DNA from: JACTOJ01 sp032335695
Lineage (GTDB): Bacteria; Bacillota; Clostridia; Clostridiales; Clostridiaceae
Length of the DNA stretch: 64,000 bases
Assembly: GCF_032335695.1 (NCBI RefSeq)
Contig: NZ_JACTOJ010000016.1
Coordinates: forward strand, 54,427-118,426
Direction of reading: 5' to 3'
The number at the start of each line of letters is the position of its first letter. The stretch's first letter is position 1. The notes beneath the pieces were generated by a model, which made no database searches, had not been told where the DNA came from, and worked only from the letters and a program-made list of their open reading frames with translations. Positions 1 through 9,394 of this stretch are shown piece by piece. The position numbers and the translations under genes were made by a program.

Positions 1-1
1 G

Positions 2-289
2 ATAGTAGTTGGATTACCTAAAAATATGAACGGATCTATAGGTCCTTCTGGAGAGAGGATTATTAATTTTTCGGAAAAAATTAAATTTGAGTTAAATATA
101 GAAATTGAAATGTGGGATGAAAGATTAACTACAGTAGCGGCTCATAGAGTTATGTTAGAGGGAGATCTTTCTAGAAGCAAAAGAAAAAAGATAGTGGATA
201 AATTAGCTGCAATGTACATATTACAAGGATATCTAGACAAACTACAATTTAGTAGTAAAAATAACGTTGCTAATAATGAAAGCGAGTAA
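2..289 (+). CDS. ruvX: RuvX/YqgF-family Holliday junction resolvase, 3' part
   Basis: The gene enters from the left edge, and the reading frame is open from base 2. The visible residues IVVGLPKNMNGS, then the WDERLTT motif and a lysine/arginine-rich C-terminal stretch, match the C-terminal two thirds of the RuvX/YqgF RNase H-like family (about 140 residues when complete). WDERLTT carries acidic residues of the active site. The family is linked to Holliday junction resolution and to 16S pre-rRNA 5' maturation. An internal ATG at 26 is not the true start. The next genes (DUF1292, Fur-type, RNase J) follow the usual clostridial order. Confidence 0.9.
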   Translation: MVVGLPKNMNGSIGPSGERIINFSEKIKFELNIEIEMWDERLTTVAAHRVMLEGDLSRSKRKKIVDKLAAMYILQGYLDKLQFSSKNNVANNESE

Positions 290-324
290 AGCTTGCTTAT
301 TAAGATAAATTAGGAGGCGATAAT

Positions 325-585
325 TTGGAAAATGAATTTGAATCAATAGTTTTAAAAGATGAAGATGGCGTAGAGAATGAATTTGATGTGATTGCTAAAT
401 TTGACATTGAAGACAAAGAATATGTAATATTAGCTCCAGTTGATGGAGAAGATGATGAAGCGGTGGCCTTTCGTATGGAAAAAGGTGAAAATGACGAATA
501 TACATTTTCAGTCATTGAGGACGATGCGGAATTTGAGATGGTTAATGAAGCATATTATACTCTTTTTCAGGATGAAGAAGAGTAA
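325..585 (+). CDS. DUF1292 family small acidic protein (YrzB-like)
   Basis: This 86-residue, very acidic protein has the DUF1292 pattern: a short beta-rich domain with FDVIAKFDIEDKEYVILAPVD followed by an EDDEAVAFRME-type segment. The TTG start at 325 has a good TAGGAGG site 5-10 bases upstream. In Firmicutes these genes regularly sit between ruvX and a Fur-type regulator, as here. The biochemical function is unknown. The family assignment is firm and no role is claimed. Confidence 0.85.
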   Translation: MENEFESIVLKDEDGVENEFDVIAKFDIEDKEYVILAPVDGEDDEAVAFRMEKGENDEYTFSVIEDDAEFEMVNEAYYTLFQDEEE

Positions 586-615
586 TACTTATAATTTTTA
601 GAAGAGGTTAAATAT

Positions 616-1068
616 ATGAATAAGCATGCTGATGAAGTAAATAAATTAAAAGATGTCTTAAAGGAAAAAGGCTATAAGCTTACTCCTCAAAGAAGAGCTA
701 TAGTTGATATGATTGTCAGCAGTGAAGGGAAACATTTAACGGCAGAAGAGATTTATGATCTCGTTAAAGTAGAATGTCCAGAAATAGGTCTTGCTACAGT
801 TTATAGAACTATAGTTTTGCTTGAAGAGATGGGCGTAATAAGTAGATTAGATTTAGGAGATAATTGCAGCAGGTATGAATTGGTGCATGAGGAAGAAAAT
901 CACCAACATCATCATTTAATATGTACTGTTTGCAATAAGGTTATAGAAGTTGAGGGAGACTTGTTGGAGTCTTTGGAAGAAAATATTGAAGAAAAATATA
1001 AATTTAAAATAAAAAATCACAGTGTTAAATTCTACGGAATTTGCAGTGAGTGCGCAAAGAAAGAATGA
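616..1068 (+). CDS. Fur-family metal- or peroxide-responsive transcriptional repressor
   Basis: This 150-residue protein has the Fur architecture. An N-terminal winged helix carries GYKLTPQRRAIVDMI and the recognition-helix motif IGLATVYRTIVLLEEMG. The dimerisation domain has a histidine cluster (HQHHHLIC) and two CxxC pairs (CTVC and CSEC) for structural zinc. The sequence does not decide between Fur, PerR and Zur specificity. The gene lies 30 bases after the DUF1292 gene and 18 bases before RNase J, so the block is probably cotranscribed. Confidence 0.9.
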   Translation: MNKHADEVNKLKDVLKEKGYKLTPQRRAIVDMIVSSEGKHLTAEEIYDLVKVECPEIGLATVYRTIVLLEEMGVISRLDLGDNCSRYELVHEEENHQHHHLICTVCNKVIEVEGDLLESLEENIEEKYKFKIKNHSVKFYGICSECAKKE

Positions 1069-1086
1069 TATAAGGAGGATGATTGA

Positions 1087-2754
1087 ATGAGGAGGGAGAA
1101 AGATAAAATAAAAATAATTCCCCTCGGAGGATTAAATGAGATAGGAAAAAATCTTACTGTTATCGAGTATAAAGATGAGATAATAGTAATTGATTGTGGA
1201 TTGAAGTTTCCTGATGAGGAAATGTTCGGAGTTGATCTTGTTATTCCAGACGTGAGTTATTTAACAAAAAATATTGAAAAGGTGAAGGGTATATTTTTAA
1301 CCCACGCCCATGAAGACCATATAGGAGCTCTTCCATATGTTCTTAAACAAGTGAATGTGCCTGTATATGGTACTAAGCTTACATTAGGCATAGTGGAAAT
1401 TAAACTAAAGGAACATGGCCTTTTGAGTACTACTGAATTAGTAAGAATCAAGCCTAAAGATATAGTTAAACTCGATAATATGGCTATAGAGTTCATTAAG
1501 ACTAACCACAGCATAGCTGATTCAGTGGCTATTGCAGTACACACACCATCTGGTGTTATACTTCACACAGGAGATTTTAAAATTGATTACACTCCTATTG
1601 ATGGAGAAGTCGCTGATTTAGCAAGGTTTGCGGAGCTTGGTAAAAAGGGAGTATTGGCTATGCTAGCAGATAGCACCAATGTGGAAAGACCCGGATATAC
1701 CATGTCTGAAAGTACAGTTGGAGAAACCTTTGACAGACTTTTAGCTAATGCAACGGGCAGAGTAATAGTAGCTACATTTGCTTCAAATATTCATAGAATT
1801 CAACAGATAATGACTGCTAGTGCAAAGTATGGAAGAAAAGTGGCTGTTTCTGGTAGAAGCATGGAGAATATAGTTGCCGTGGCTATGGAATTGGGATATA
1901 TAGAAGTCGGTAAAGATGACTTCATAAGTATAGACTCAATAAATAAATATCCGCCAGAAAAAATAACCATAATCACTACTGGAAGTCAAGGAGAAGCTAT
2001 GTCGGCTCTTTCTAGAATGGCTAGTAATGAACATAAAAAAGTTAATATAATTGAAGGTGACATGGTTATAATATCTGCCAGCCCAATTCCTGGAAATGAA
2101 AAATTTATTTCTAGGGTTATAAATCTTTTATTTAAAAAGGGCGCAAATGTTATATATGAAGCATTAGCTGATGTACATGTATCTGGCCATGCTTGTCAAG
2201 AGGAATTGAAACTCATGCATGCACTTGTTAAGCCTAGATTTTTTATTCCAGTGCATGGGGAATATAGACATTTAAAGCAGCATGGTGAACTTGCTGTAAA
2301 GCTTGGAATGAATAGAAATAATATTATATTAGCTGATAATGGCGATGTTATTGAAGTGAGCAGAGAAGGCATTAAAAAGAGTTCTACTGTTGCTTCTGGT
2401 CATGTATTTGTAGATGGTCTTGGAATAGGAGATGTTGGTAATATAGTATTAAGAGACAGAAAGCATCTATCTCAAGACGGAATACTTACCGTTGTTGTCA
2501 CTATTGAAAAAGAATCAGGTAATGTTATAGCAGGACCAGACATAATATCCAGAGGATTCGTTTATGTAAGAGAATCCGAAGATTTAATGGAAGAAGCTAG
2601 AGTAATTGTAAAAGATGCACTTAAAGAATGTGAAGAAAAGCATATAACTGATTGGGCTACCATAAAGAGTACAATAAAGGATGCTTTAAGAAACTTCTTA
2701 TATGAAAAAACTAAACGAAAACCTATGATTCTACCGATAATAATGGAAATATAA
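1087..2754 (+). CDS. rnj: Ribonuclease J
   Basis: This 555-residue protein has the metallo-beta-lactamase/beta-CASP fold of RNase J, which performs 5'-3' exo- and endonucleolytic mRNA and rRNA processing in Firmicutes. The zinc motif HAHEDH is at residues 73-78. Further ligand motifs (NHSIADS, HTGDFKIDYTP, HVSGHA) and the long C-terminal domain are present, and the length is normal for the family. An AAGGAGG site precedes the ATG. RNase J1 and J2 subtypes cannot be separated here. Confidence 0.95.
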   Translation: MRREKDKIKIIPLGGLNEIGKNLTVIEYKDEIIVIDCGLKFPDEEMFGVDLVIPDVSYLTKNIEKVKGIFLTHAHEDHIGALPYVLKQVNVPVYGTKLTLGIVEIKLKEHGLLSTTELVRIKPKDIVKLDNMAIEFIKTNHSIADSVAIAVHTPSGVILHTGDFKIDYTPIDGEVADLARFAELGKKGVLAMLADSTNVERPGYTMSESTVGETFDRLLANATGRVIVATFASNIHRIQQIMTASAKYGRKVAVSGRSMENIVAVAMELGYIEVGKDDFISIDSINKYPPEKITIITTGSQGEAMSALSRMASNEHKKVNIIEGDMVIISASPIPGNEKFISRVINLLFKKGANVIYEALADVHVSGHACQEELKLMHALVKPRFFIPVHGEYRHLKQHGELAVKLGMNRNNIILADNGDVIEVSREGIKKSSTVASGHVFVDGLGIGDVGNIVLRDRKHLSQDGILTVVVTIEKESGNVIAGPDIISRGFVYVRESEDLMEEARVIVKDALKECEEKHITDWATIKSTIKDALRNFLYEKTKRKPMILPIIMEI

Positions 2755-2796
2755 TGTTTTATATTACCGAATATTATCAAATAAAGTTTTAAAAAG

Positions 2797-2825
2797 TTGA
2801 CAAGAGTATTGTCTAGCATTAGAAT
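2797..2825 (+). promoter_or_regulatory. Predicted sigma-A promoter upstream of typA
   Basis: TTGACA at 2797-2802 and TAGAAT at 2820-2825 are separated by 17 bases, close to the vegetative consensus. Predicted transcription would start near 2832, a few bases before the hairpin at 2841-2867, which would then form the 5' end of the typA leader. Confidence 0.65.
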
Positions 2826-2840
2826 AATTATGGTTAAGCT

Positions 2841-2873
2841 AAAATTGGATACTTCGTATCCAATTTTATTTTA
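2841..2873 (+). terminator. Perfect 12-bp hairpin with U-rich tail (rnj terminator and/or typA leader hairpin)
   Basis: The arms 2841-2852 and 2856-2867 are perfectly complementary around a 3-base loop and are followed by ATTTTAAC. It can terminate rnj transcripts. Because it lies downstream of the TTGACA/TAGAAT promoter it would also be the first structure in the typA mRNA. Confidence 0.7.
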
Positions 2874-2903
2874 ACAAAAAACAAATTCCATTTGGAGGTT
2901 TAT

Positions 2904-4721
2904 ATGAATAGATACGTAAGAGAAGATATAAGGAATATAGCTATAATTGCCCACGTAGATCATGGTAAGACTACATTGGTAGATGCATTGCTTAAACAAA
3001 GTAATGTGTTTAGAAGCAATGAGAAAGTAGCAGAAAGGGTAATGGATTCAAATGATCTTGAAAGAGAAAGAGGAATAACTATCCTTTCTAAAAATACTGC
3101 AGTTAACTATGATGGCATTAAGATAAATATAGTTGATACCCCTGGACATGCTGATTTTGGCGGAGAGGTTGAAAGAGTACTCAAGCTTGTAGATAGTGTA
3201 CTTTTAGTAGTTGATGCTTATGAAGGAACTATGCCTCAGACTAAATTTGTTCTTAAAAAGGCTTTGGAACTTGGATTAAAACCAATAGTTGTAATTAACA
3301 AAATAGACAGACCTGATGCAAGACCTCAGGAAGTAATTGACGAAGTTTTAGATTTATTTATTGAACTTGGTGCAGATGATGATCAATTAGATTTTCCTGT
3401 TATATATGCATCTGCAAGAGAAGGATATGCTAAAGATGAATTGGCACAGGAAAGTGAAACAATGGAACCTTTATTTAGATGTATAATAAACCATGTACAG
3501 CCACCAGAAGGTGACATCGATGGACCTCTTCAAATGCTTATAACTACTATAGATTCTAATGAATATGTAGGAAGAATAGGAATAGGAAGAATAGAGAGAG
3601 GAACTATAAAGAAAAATCAAAATGCTGTACTCATCCAAAGGGATGGAACAAAAAATAATGTAAAAGTAGCTAATTTGTATGTTTATAATGGTTTAAAAAG
3701 AGTAGATGTAACCGAGGCTTCTTTAGGCGATATCGTAGCAGTAAGCGGTATAGGAGATGTAAATATAGGAGAAACATTAGCTGACTCTTCAAATCCAGAA
3801 GCATTACCATTTGTTGATATAGATGAACCTACATTAAACATGAACTTTATGGTTAATGACTCTCCTTTTGCAGGACAAGAAGGCGAATTTGTTACTTCAA
3901 GACATTTAAGAGACAGATTATTAAAGGAACTTGAAACCAATGTAAGCTTAAGAGTAGAAGAACTATCACCAGATTGCTTCAAAGTAAGTGGAAGAGGTGA
4001 ACTTCATCTTTCTGTACTTATTGAAACTATGAGAAGAGAAGGCTATGAAATTCAAGTTTCGAAACCTAGTGTTATCTTTAAAGAAGAGAACGGCAAGAAA
4101 ATGGAGCCTATGGAATACCTTACTATAGACGTTCCAGAAGAATTTGTTGGAGCTGTAATTCAGAAGCTAGGACCTAGAAAAGGCGAAATGGTTAATATGA
4201 CTTCTGCTATAAACGGATATACAAGAATAGAATTTATAATTCCAGCAAGAGGTATTATTGGATTCAGAAGCGAATTTATGACTGATACTAAAGGTAATGG
4301 AATAATGAATCATGTTTTTGAAGGTTACGATGAATATAAAGGTGAGATAAGCCAGAGAACTAGAGGCTCACTAGTAGTATTTGAATCAGGAGAAGCTATA
4401 ACTTACGGGCTTTTCAACGCTCAAGAGAGAGGAACTCTGTTTATAGGACCAGGAACTCCTGTTTATGCAGGAATGATCGCAGGAGAGTGTTCAAGAGCTG
4501 ACGATATAGAAGTTAATGTATGCAAGAAGAAGCATCTTTCTAATACACGTTCTTCAAGCGCTGATGAATCGTTAAGACTTGTACCTATTACAGAAATGTC
4601 ACTAGAACAATGTCTAGAATTCATTGCAAATGATGAATTAGTAGAAGTAACTCCTAAGAATGTAAGAATGAGAAAAAGAATATTAAATGCTGATATGAGA
4701 AAGAAAGCAGCTAGAAAATAA
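2904..4721 (+). CDS. typA: Ribosome-associated GTPase TypA/BipA
   Basis: This translational GTPase has all the G motifs: AHVDHGKT (17-24), the RGITI switch, DTPGH (78-82) and NKID (132-135), followed by the EF-G-like domains and the TypA-specific C-terminal domain (RTRGSLVVFESGEA, RKRIL). BipA assists 50S assembly and stress growth. An upstream in-frame TTG exists at 2892, but the GGAGG at 2894-2898 sits properly spaced before the ATG at 2904, giving 605 residues. Confidence 0.96.
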   Translation: MNRYVREDIRNIAIIAHVDHGKTTLVDALLKQSNVFRSNEKVAERVMDSNDLERERGITILSKNTAVNYDGIKINIVDTPGHADFGGEVERVLKLVDSVLLVVDAYEGTMPQTKFVLKKALELGLKPIVVINKIDRPDARPQEVIDEVLDLFIELGADDDQLDFPVIYASAREGYAKDELAQESETMEPLFRCIINHVQPPEGDIDGPLQMLITTIDSNEYVGRIGIGRIERGTIKKNQNAVLIQRDGTKNNVKVANLYVYNGLKRVDVTEASLGDIVAVSGIGDVNIGETLADSSNPEALPFVDIDEPTLNMNFMVNDSPFAGQEGEFVTSRHLRDRLLKELETNVSLRVEELSPDCFKVSGRGELHLSVLIETMRREGYEIQVSKPSVIFKEENGKKMEPMEYLTIDVPEEFVGAVIQKLGPRKGEMVNMTSAINGYTRIEFIIPARGIIGFRSEFMTDTKGNGIMNHVFEGYDEYKGEISQRTRGSLVVFESGEAITYGLFNAQERGTLFIGPGTPVYAGMIAGECSRADDIEVNVCKKKHLSNTRSSSADESLRLVPITEMSLEQCLEFIANDELVEVTPKNVRMRKRILNADMRKKAARK

Positions 4722-4744
4722 TCCTAGGGGCGGGGGGATAAAAA

Positions 4745-5764
4745 TTGAAAAAGTTGCTTAGATGGATTGTATGCACTTGGTTAGTTTTAACAATTATTGT
4801 AGTGGCATCAATGGTTTATTACAAAGGCGTAATTAATCATCCATTAAAGATAAGTAAGCAGGAAAAATTCACTATAAAACAGGGACAAAGTGTTAGCAGT
4901 GTTATAGATGATTTGGCAGATAAAGGCAAAATAAAAAGTGCTTTATTATTAAAACTATATATAAAGACTAATAGCCAGAATATAGTATTAAATCCGGGTG
5001 ATTTTGATATAAATCCTAATATGAATGTTGCAGCTTTAGTAAAATCTATGTCAAATAGCAAGGATCCTAATATGGTAAAAATAACAATCCCAGAAGGCTA
5101 TACAGTGGAAAAGATCGCTGAGATACTAGATGAAAAAGGAATAATCAAAAAAAATGATTTTTTACAGAGCTGTAAAAGTTATGCCTTACCTTCTTATATA
5201 AGCAATAATCCTAATAAAAAATACGCTTTGGAAGGATATTTATTTCCTGCCACCTATGAATTTAAAAAGGGGTCCCTTGGTAAAAATGTAATAGATAAGA
5301 TGATTGAAACATTTGAAGCAAATATGAAAGTTATTGCTAAAGAATGCAATGCTAATATAAGCGAATCTGATTATGAAAAATTGGTTACCATGGCATCCAT
5401 AGTTGAAGGAGAAATAAAGGCTGATGATGAAAGACCAATAGCATCATCAGTATTTTACAACAGATTAAAAATTAATATGAAATTAGAGTCCTGTGCTACT
5501 GTAGAGTATGCTATAGGACAGCATAAAGATGTATTATCTGAAAGTGATTATAAATTCAATTCACCATTTAATACATATAAAGTATCAGGTCTTCCAGCAG
5601 GACCTATCTGCAGTCCAGGAAAAGCTTCTTTGATGGCTGCCATAAATCCCGCTGATACAAAGTATTTATATTTTGTATCCAAAAATGACGGTACCCATGA
5701 ATTTAATGAAACCTTTGAAGCACACAATAAGGCTGTACAAAAATATCAGAGCAAGAATAAGTAG
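4745..5764 (+). CDS. mltG: Endolytic murein transglycosylase MltG
   Basis: This 339-residue membrane-anchored enzyme terminates nascent glycan strands in peptidoglycan. It has one N-terminal transmembrane segment (about 7-26), a LysM-like region, and the YceG core with MASIVEGEIK, where Glu221 is at the position of the catalytic glutamate. EGYLFPATYEF and the terminal NPADTKYLYFVS are family motifs. The TTG start follows a G-rich ribosome site. It lies 23 bases after typA and 22 before trmR. Confidence 0.95.
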   Translation: MKKLLRWIVCTWLVLTIIVVASMVYYKGVINHPLKISKQEKFTIKQGQSVSSVIDDLADKGKIKSALLLKLYIKTNSQNIVLNPGDFDINPNMNVAALVKSMSNSKDPNMVKITIPEGYTVEKIAEILDEKGIIKKNDFLQSCKSYALPSYISNNPNKKYALEGYLFPATYEFKKGSLGKNVIDKMIETFEANMKVIAKECNANISESDYEKLVTMASIVEGEIKADDERPIASSVFYNRLKINMKLESCATVEYAIGQHKDVLSESDYKFNSPFNTYKVSGLPAGPICSPGKASLMAAINPADTKYLYFVSKNDGTHEFNETFEAHNKAVQKYQSKNK

Positions 5765-5786
5765 CTATAATGTGGAGGAATAAAAA

Positions 5787-6437
5787 ATGAGCAACATTAC
5801 CTATGATTATATGGAAGAATATATACAATCCTTAATCCCTGAACATGAAGGTCAATTAAAAGAATTAGAACAATATGCATTGGAAAATGCTGTTCCAATA
5901 ATCCATAAGGAAGTTGCCAATTTTTTAAAATTCATGATAAATATGAAAAAACCCGTTAAGATATTGGAACTTGGAACGGCCATTGGATATTCCTCCATAA
6001 TTATGTCTCTTTCTAGTAAAAATATAGAGAGAATTGATACTATAGAAAGAGATGAAAAGATGATAAAGCTGGCAGAAGAAAATATAAAAAAAGCAGATAA
6101 GCAAAATATAATTAACGTCATACAGGGAGATTGTATAGAGGTTCTAGAAAAACTTGAGGACAAATATGACTTGATTTTTATGGATGCAGGAAAAGGTCAT
6201 TATAATCATTTTCTTCCAAATTGCTTAAGAGTTATGAAACATGATGGAATAATTATTGCGGACAATGCACTATATAAAGGTATGGTGGCATCAAAAGATT
6301 TAGTTATAAGAAGGAAAATAACTATAGTAAAAAGAATGAAACAATATTTAAATATGATAAGCAAGGATAATGATTTGATTACCTCAGTTATTCCAATGGG
6401 TGATGGCATTGCAATAACAAAAAGGAGAGAAAATTAA
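5787..6437 (+). CDS. trmR: tRNA 5-hydroxyuridine methyltransferase TrmR (class I SAM methyltransferase)
   Basis: This 216-residue O-methyltransferase of the COG4122/YrrM type has the SAM-binding motif ELGTAIGYSS (61-70) and the metal/catalytic region FMDAGKGHY (132-139). YrrM of Bacillus is TrmR, which methylates 5-hydroxyuridine at the tRNA wobble position to 5-methoxyuridine. The stop codon overlaps the start of the U32 gene (TAATG), so the two are translationally coupled, which supports this role over a catechol O-methyltransferase. Confidence 0.85.
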   Translation: MSNITYDYMEEYIQSLIPEHEGQLKELEQYALENAVPIIHKEVANFLKFMINMKKPVKILELGTAIGYSSIIMSLSSKNIERIDTIERDEKMIKLAEENIKKADKQNIINVIQGDCIEVLEKLEDKYDLIFMDAGKGHYNHFLPNCLRVMKHDGIIIADNALYKGMVASKDLVIRRKITIVKRMKQYLNMISKDNDLITSVIPMGDGIAITKRREN

Positions 6438-7654
6438 TGAATAAACCAGAAATACTTGCACCAGCAGGTAATTTAGAAAAATTAAAAACTGCTATTGATT
6501 TTGGAGCAGATGCAGTATATTTAGGTGGAAACAAGCTTAATCTTAGAGCTTTTGCAGATAATTTTGACAATGAAGAACTAATAGAAGGCATAGAATATGC
6601 ACATAGCAGAAACAAAAGGGTATATGTTACTTTAAATGTTTTTCCTCATAATGAAGATCTTGACGGACTTGAAGAATATCTTAAAGAACTTTATAGTTTA
6701 GGAGTAGATGCTATTATAGTTTCTGACCCTGGTATAATAATGACAGCTAGAGAGGTAGTTCCAGATTTAGAAATACATCTTAGCACTCAAGCTAATAATG
6801 TTAATTACAAATCTGCTATTTTTTGGCACAAACAAGGAGTAAAAAGAATCGTTTTAGCAAGAGAATTATCCATGCAGGAAGTGGTTGGAATAAGAGAAAA
6901 GCTTCCTGACAGCTGTGAGATAGAAGCTTTTGTTCATGGATCAATGTGTATGTCCTATTCGGGTAGATGTCTTCTTTCTAATTATTTAACAGGAAGAGAT
7001 TCCAATAGAGGAGCATGTGCTCAACCTTGCAGATACAAGTATTACCTTATGGAAGAAAAGAGACCAGGAGAATATTTTAAGGTAATGGAAGATGATAAGG
7101 GCAGCTATATAATGAATTCCAAAGATCTTTGCATGATAGAATATATACCTGAATTAGTGAAAGCAGGTATTACATCCTTTAAAATAGAAGGAAGAATGAA
7201 AAGTTCATTTTATGTAGCTGTAGTTACTAAAGCTTACAGAGAAGCTATAGATGCTTATTTTGAAGAAAAAGAAAATTATGAATTTAAAGAAAGATGGCTT
7301 CAAGATTTAGATAAAGTTAGTCATAGACAATATTATACTGGATTTTATTTTGGGGATCCTAATAAGCAAACTTATGAATCCTCATCTTATATAAGGAATT
7401 ATGATATAGTTGGTGTGGTTAAAAGCTATGACGCTGATAAAAAAGAAGCTGTTATCGAGCAGAGAAACAAGGTTTTTGAAGGAGATGCAGCAGAAGTATT
7501 AAGAGCTAAAGGAGAAGACTTTCAAATTAGGTTAAAAAATATAAGAAGTATTGATGATAAAAAATTAGATTCCACTCCTGTGGCTCAAATGCTATATAAG
7601 ATAGATTGTGATAAAACTTTGCAAGAAAAAGATTTTATTATTATGAAAAAATAA
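6437..7654 (+). CDS. trhP: Peptidase U32-family protein, probable tRNA uridine hydroxylation protein TrhP
   Basis: This 405-residue protein has the U32 signature around EAFVHGSMCMSYSGRC, with Cys171, Cys178, Cys194 and Cys198 suitable for an iron-sulfur cluster. Despite the family name, members such as YrrN/YrrO and YegQ act in prephenate-dependent 5-hydroxylation of wobble uridine in tRNA. The one-base overlap with trmR matches that pathway, with hydroxylation first and methylation second. The specific assignment is by family and context. Most other U32 members have no known substrate. Confidence 0.85.
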   Translation: MNKPEILAPAGNLEKLKTAIDFGADAVYLGGNKLNLRAFADNFDNEELIEGIEYAHSRNKRVYVTLNVFPHNEDLDGLEEYLKELYSLGVDAIIVSDPGIIMTAREVVPDLEIHLSTQANNVNYKSAIFWHKQGVKRIVLARELSMQEVVGIREKLPDSCEIEAFVHGSMCMSYSGRCLLSNYLTGRDSNRGACAQPCRYKYYLMEEKRPGEYFKVMEDDKGSYIMNSKDLCMIEYIPELVKAGITSFKIEGRMKSSFYVAVVTKAYREAIDAYFEEKENYEFKERWLQDLDKVSHRQYYTGFYFGDPNKQTYESSSYIRNYDIVGVVKSYDADKKEAVIEQRNKVFEGDAAEVLRAKGEDFQIRLKNIRSIDDKKLDSTPVAQMLYKIDCDKTLQEKDFIIMKK

Positions 7655-7664
7655 ATTAAAGAAT

Positions 7665-7718
7665 AAAACACCTATATTTTGTCTAGAATCTAGATGAAAT
7701 GAGGTGTTTTTTTGTTTT
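7665..7718 (+). terminator. Hairpin with U-tract overlapping the ribosome site and start of the next gene
   Basis: The arms 7665-7673 and 7702-7710 pair perfectly over 9 bp. The loop of about 28 bases contains a CTAG-AAT-CTAG sub-hairpin. The 3' arm contains the GAGGTG ribosome site of the penicillin-binding protein gene, and the following T-run runs into its TTG start. It can therefore act as a terminator for trmR-trhP and hide the ribosome site in readthrough RNA. Confidence 0.6.
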
Positions 7719-9394
7719 TTTCTATTTCTAAAAAAAGACTAAGTTTAGTCTTAGCTATAATATACTTAATTACATTATTATTGGTGGGAAGGCTAACTTA
7801 TATAATGACTGCTCAAAGTGATGAATTGAGCGTAATGACTAATAATCAATATACAGTATATGAACCTACTACTGATGCAAAATTTATACTTCAAGATTCA
7901 AAAGGAAAAGATATATTGAGTTACAATACTGAATATTATTTTGTATTGGATTTATCTTCTTTCATGAAAAATAATAGAAATACTGATTTACGCGATTATA
8001 ATACTTTAGTATATATATTAAGGAATTATAATCAAGACTATGATTTAGCCAATATAAGCAAAGACATGATGGGAAAAAAATTATATTATGAAATTGACGA
8101 AGATACTTATAATAAAATAGCTAAAATAAAGGATATAAAGGGAATATATTGTTTTAAAAAAGAAGTGGTGGATATAAGTAAACCTTGGAGATATGAGAAT
8201 ATGTTAATAAATCCTTTAACTGCAGATAATAAAGCTAAAGATAAAAATTCTTTAGAAGGTTTTATTGCTGGTAAGGTTAAAAATAATGAATACCCAAAAA
8301 TAGCTTTTGATAGAGATAACAATGGCATTATTTCTGAAAAGGGTGTAGTTAGGCCTAGTAAAAATGTGAATGTAAGGTTAACTACAGATAGCACATTGGA
8401 GGATGATATTAGAAACATTCTTCATGAGAATAAATATAGTAAGTATGATCAAATAGGTGTAGCTGTTATGGAATCTGATACTGGTAAAATTGTAGCTATG
8501 GCTCAAAGAGATGATTGGAAACCAAATATATTGCTTTGTTCAGCCACGGAAAATGGATATGAACCAGGTTCTATTTTTAAAACTATTGTGGCAGAGGCAG
8601 CCTTAACAAAAGATAAAAATTATGCCAATGAGGAGGTTACCTGCAAAGAAACTGGAGAGGATCATGGTACTGTTAATATGAAAGAGGCCTATGAAGTTTC
8701 TTGCAATACTTTCTTCTCAAAACTAGGAAATGATATAGGGTTTAAAAATATTTTTGAAATGGCTAAATCAGAAGGCCTTTTAAATAAAGTTTTGGGATTT
8801 AATGGAGTAAATGAAGTAACTGGAGATATAGTAGCCTCAAAAAGCTTGGATTTGAACAATCTTCTGGGAGATGAAATAGCCAACATGAAAAACGTAAAAC
8901 AAGCGGACGGTACAGAAGCTATGTTAGGTATAGGGCAAAGCGTTAGAATAACTCCGATTCAAGCTTTAAATATAGTTAATACTGTTGTAAATAGCGGAGT
9001 TTATGTAAAGCCATACTTGATTCAAGAATTATTTGATGATAAGAATAATACTATAGAGGCATATAATACAGACAGCAAGCAGGTCTTTGATAAAAGTGTA
9101 GCAGGCATTTTAAAAGAATATATGAGAAGTGTAGTAACAGGAAGCAAAGGAACTGGCAGGCAAGCTAATATTAATGAAACTGACTGTGGAGGTAAGACAG
9201 GTACAAATACTAGATATGAAGGAAATGTGAAGCATTCTGATGGATGGTTTATAGGATATTTTAATTGCAATGGAAAATATTACTCTATGGTAGTATTTGC
9301 CAAAGATATTGATGCGATTAAAGATGGAGGTGGAAGTACAGCGGCTCCCATATTTAAAGAAATAGCTGAAAAGATGTTAGAAATGTATAAATAA
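7712..9394 (+). CDS. Penicillin-binding protein (class B transpeptidase)
   Basis: This 560-residue protein has one N-terminal membrane segment (about 8-30), a poorly conserved N-terminal region and a transpeptidase domain with the active-site triad motifs S287-IFK, SCN (330-332) and KTGT (495-498). It cross-links peptidoglycan outside the membrane. No PASTA repeats are present, and the N-terminal dimerisation region is short compared with FtsI or SpoVD, so a specific name is not given. The TTG start at 7712 is chosen because of GAGGTG 6 bases upstream. Confidence 0.88.
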   Translation: MFFSISKKRLSLVLAIIYLITLLLVGRLTYIMTAQSDELSVMTNNQYTVYEPTTDAKFILQDSKGKDILSYNTEYYFVLDLSSFMKNNRNTDLRDYNTLVYILRNYNQDYDLANISKDMMGKKLYYEIDEDTYNKIAKIKDIKGIYCFKKEVVDISKPWRYENMLINPLTADNKAKDKNSLEGFIAGKVKNNEYPKIAFDRDNNGIISEKGVVRPSKNVNVRLTTDSTLEDDIRNILHENKYSKYDQIGVAVMESDTGKIVAMAQRDDWKPNILLCSATENGYEPGSIFKTIVAEAALTKDKNYANEEVTCKETGEDHGTVNMKEAYEVSCNTFFSKLGNDIGFKNIFEMAKSEGLLNKVLGFNGVNEVTGDIVASKSLDLNNLLGDEIANMKNVKQADGTEAMLGIGQSVRITPIQALNIVNTVVNSGVYVKPYLIQELFDDKNNTIEAYNTDSKQVFDKSVAGILKEYMRSVVTGSKGTGRQANINETDCGGKTGTNTRYEGNVKHSDGWFIGYFNCNGKYYSMVVFAKDIDAIKDGGGSTAAPIFKEIAEKMLEMYK

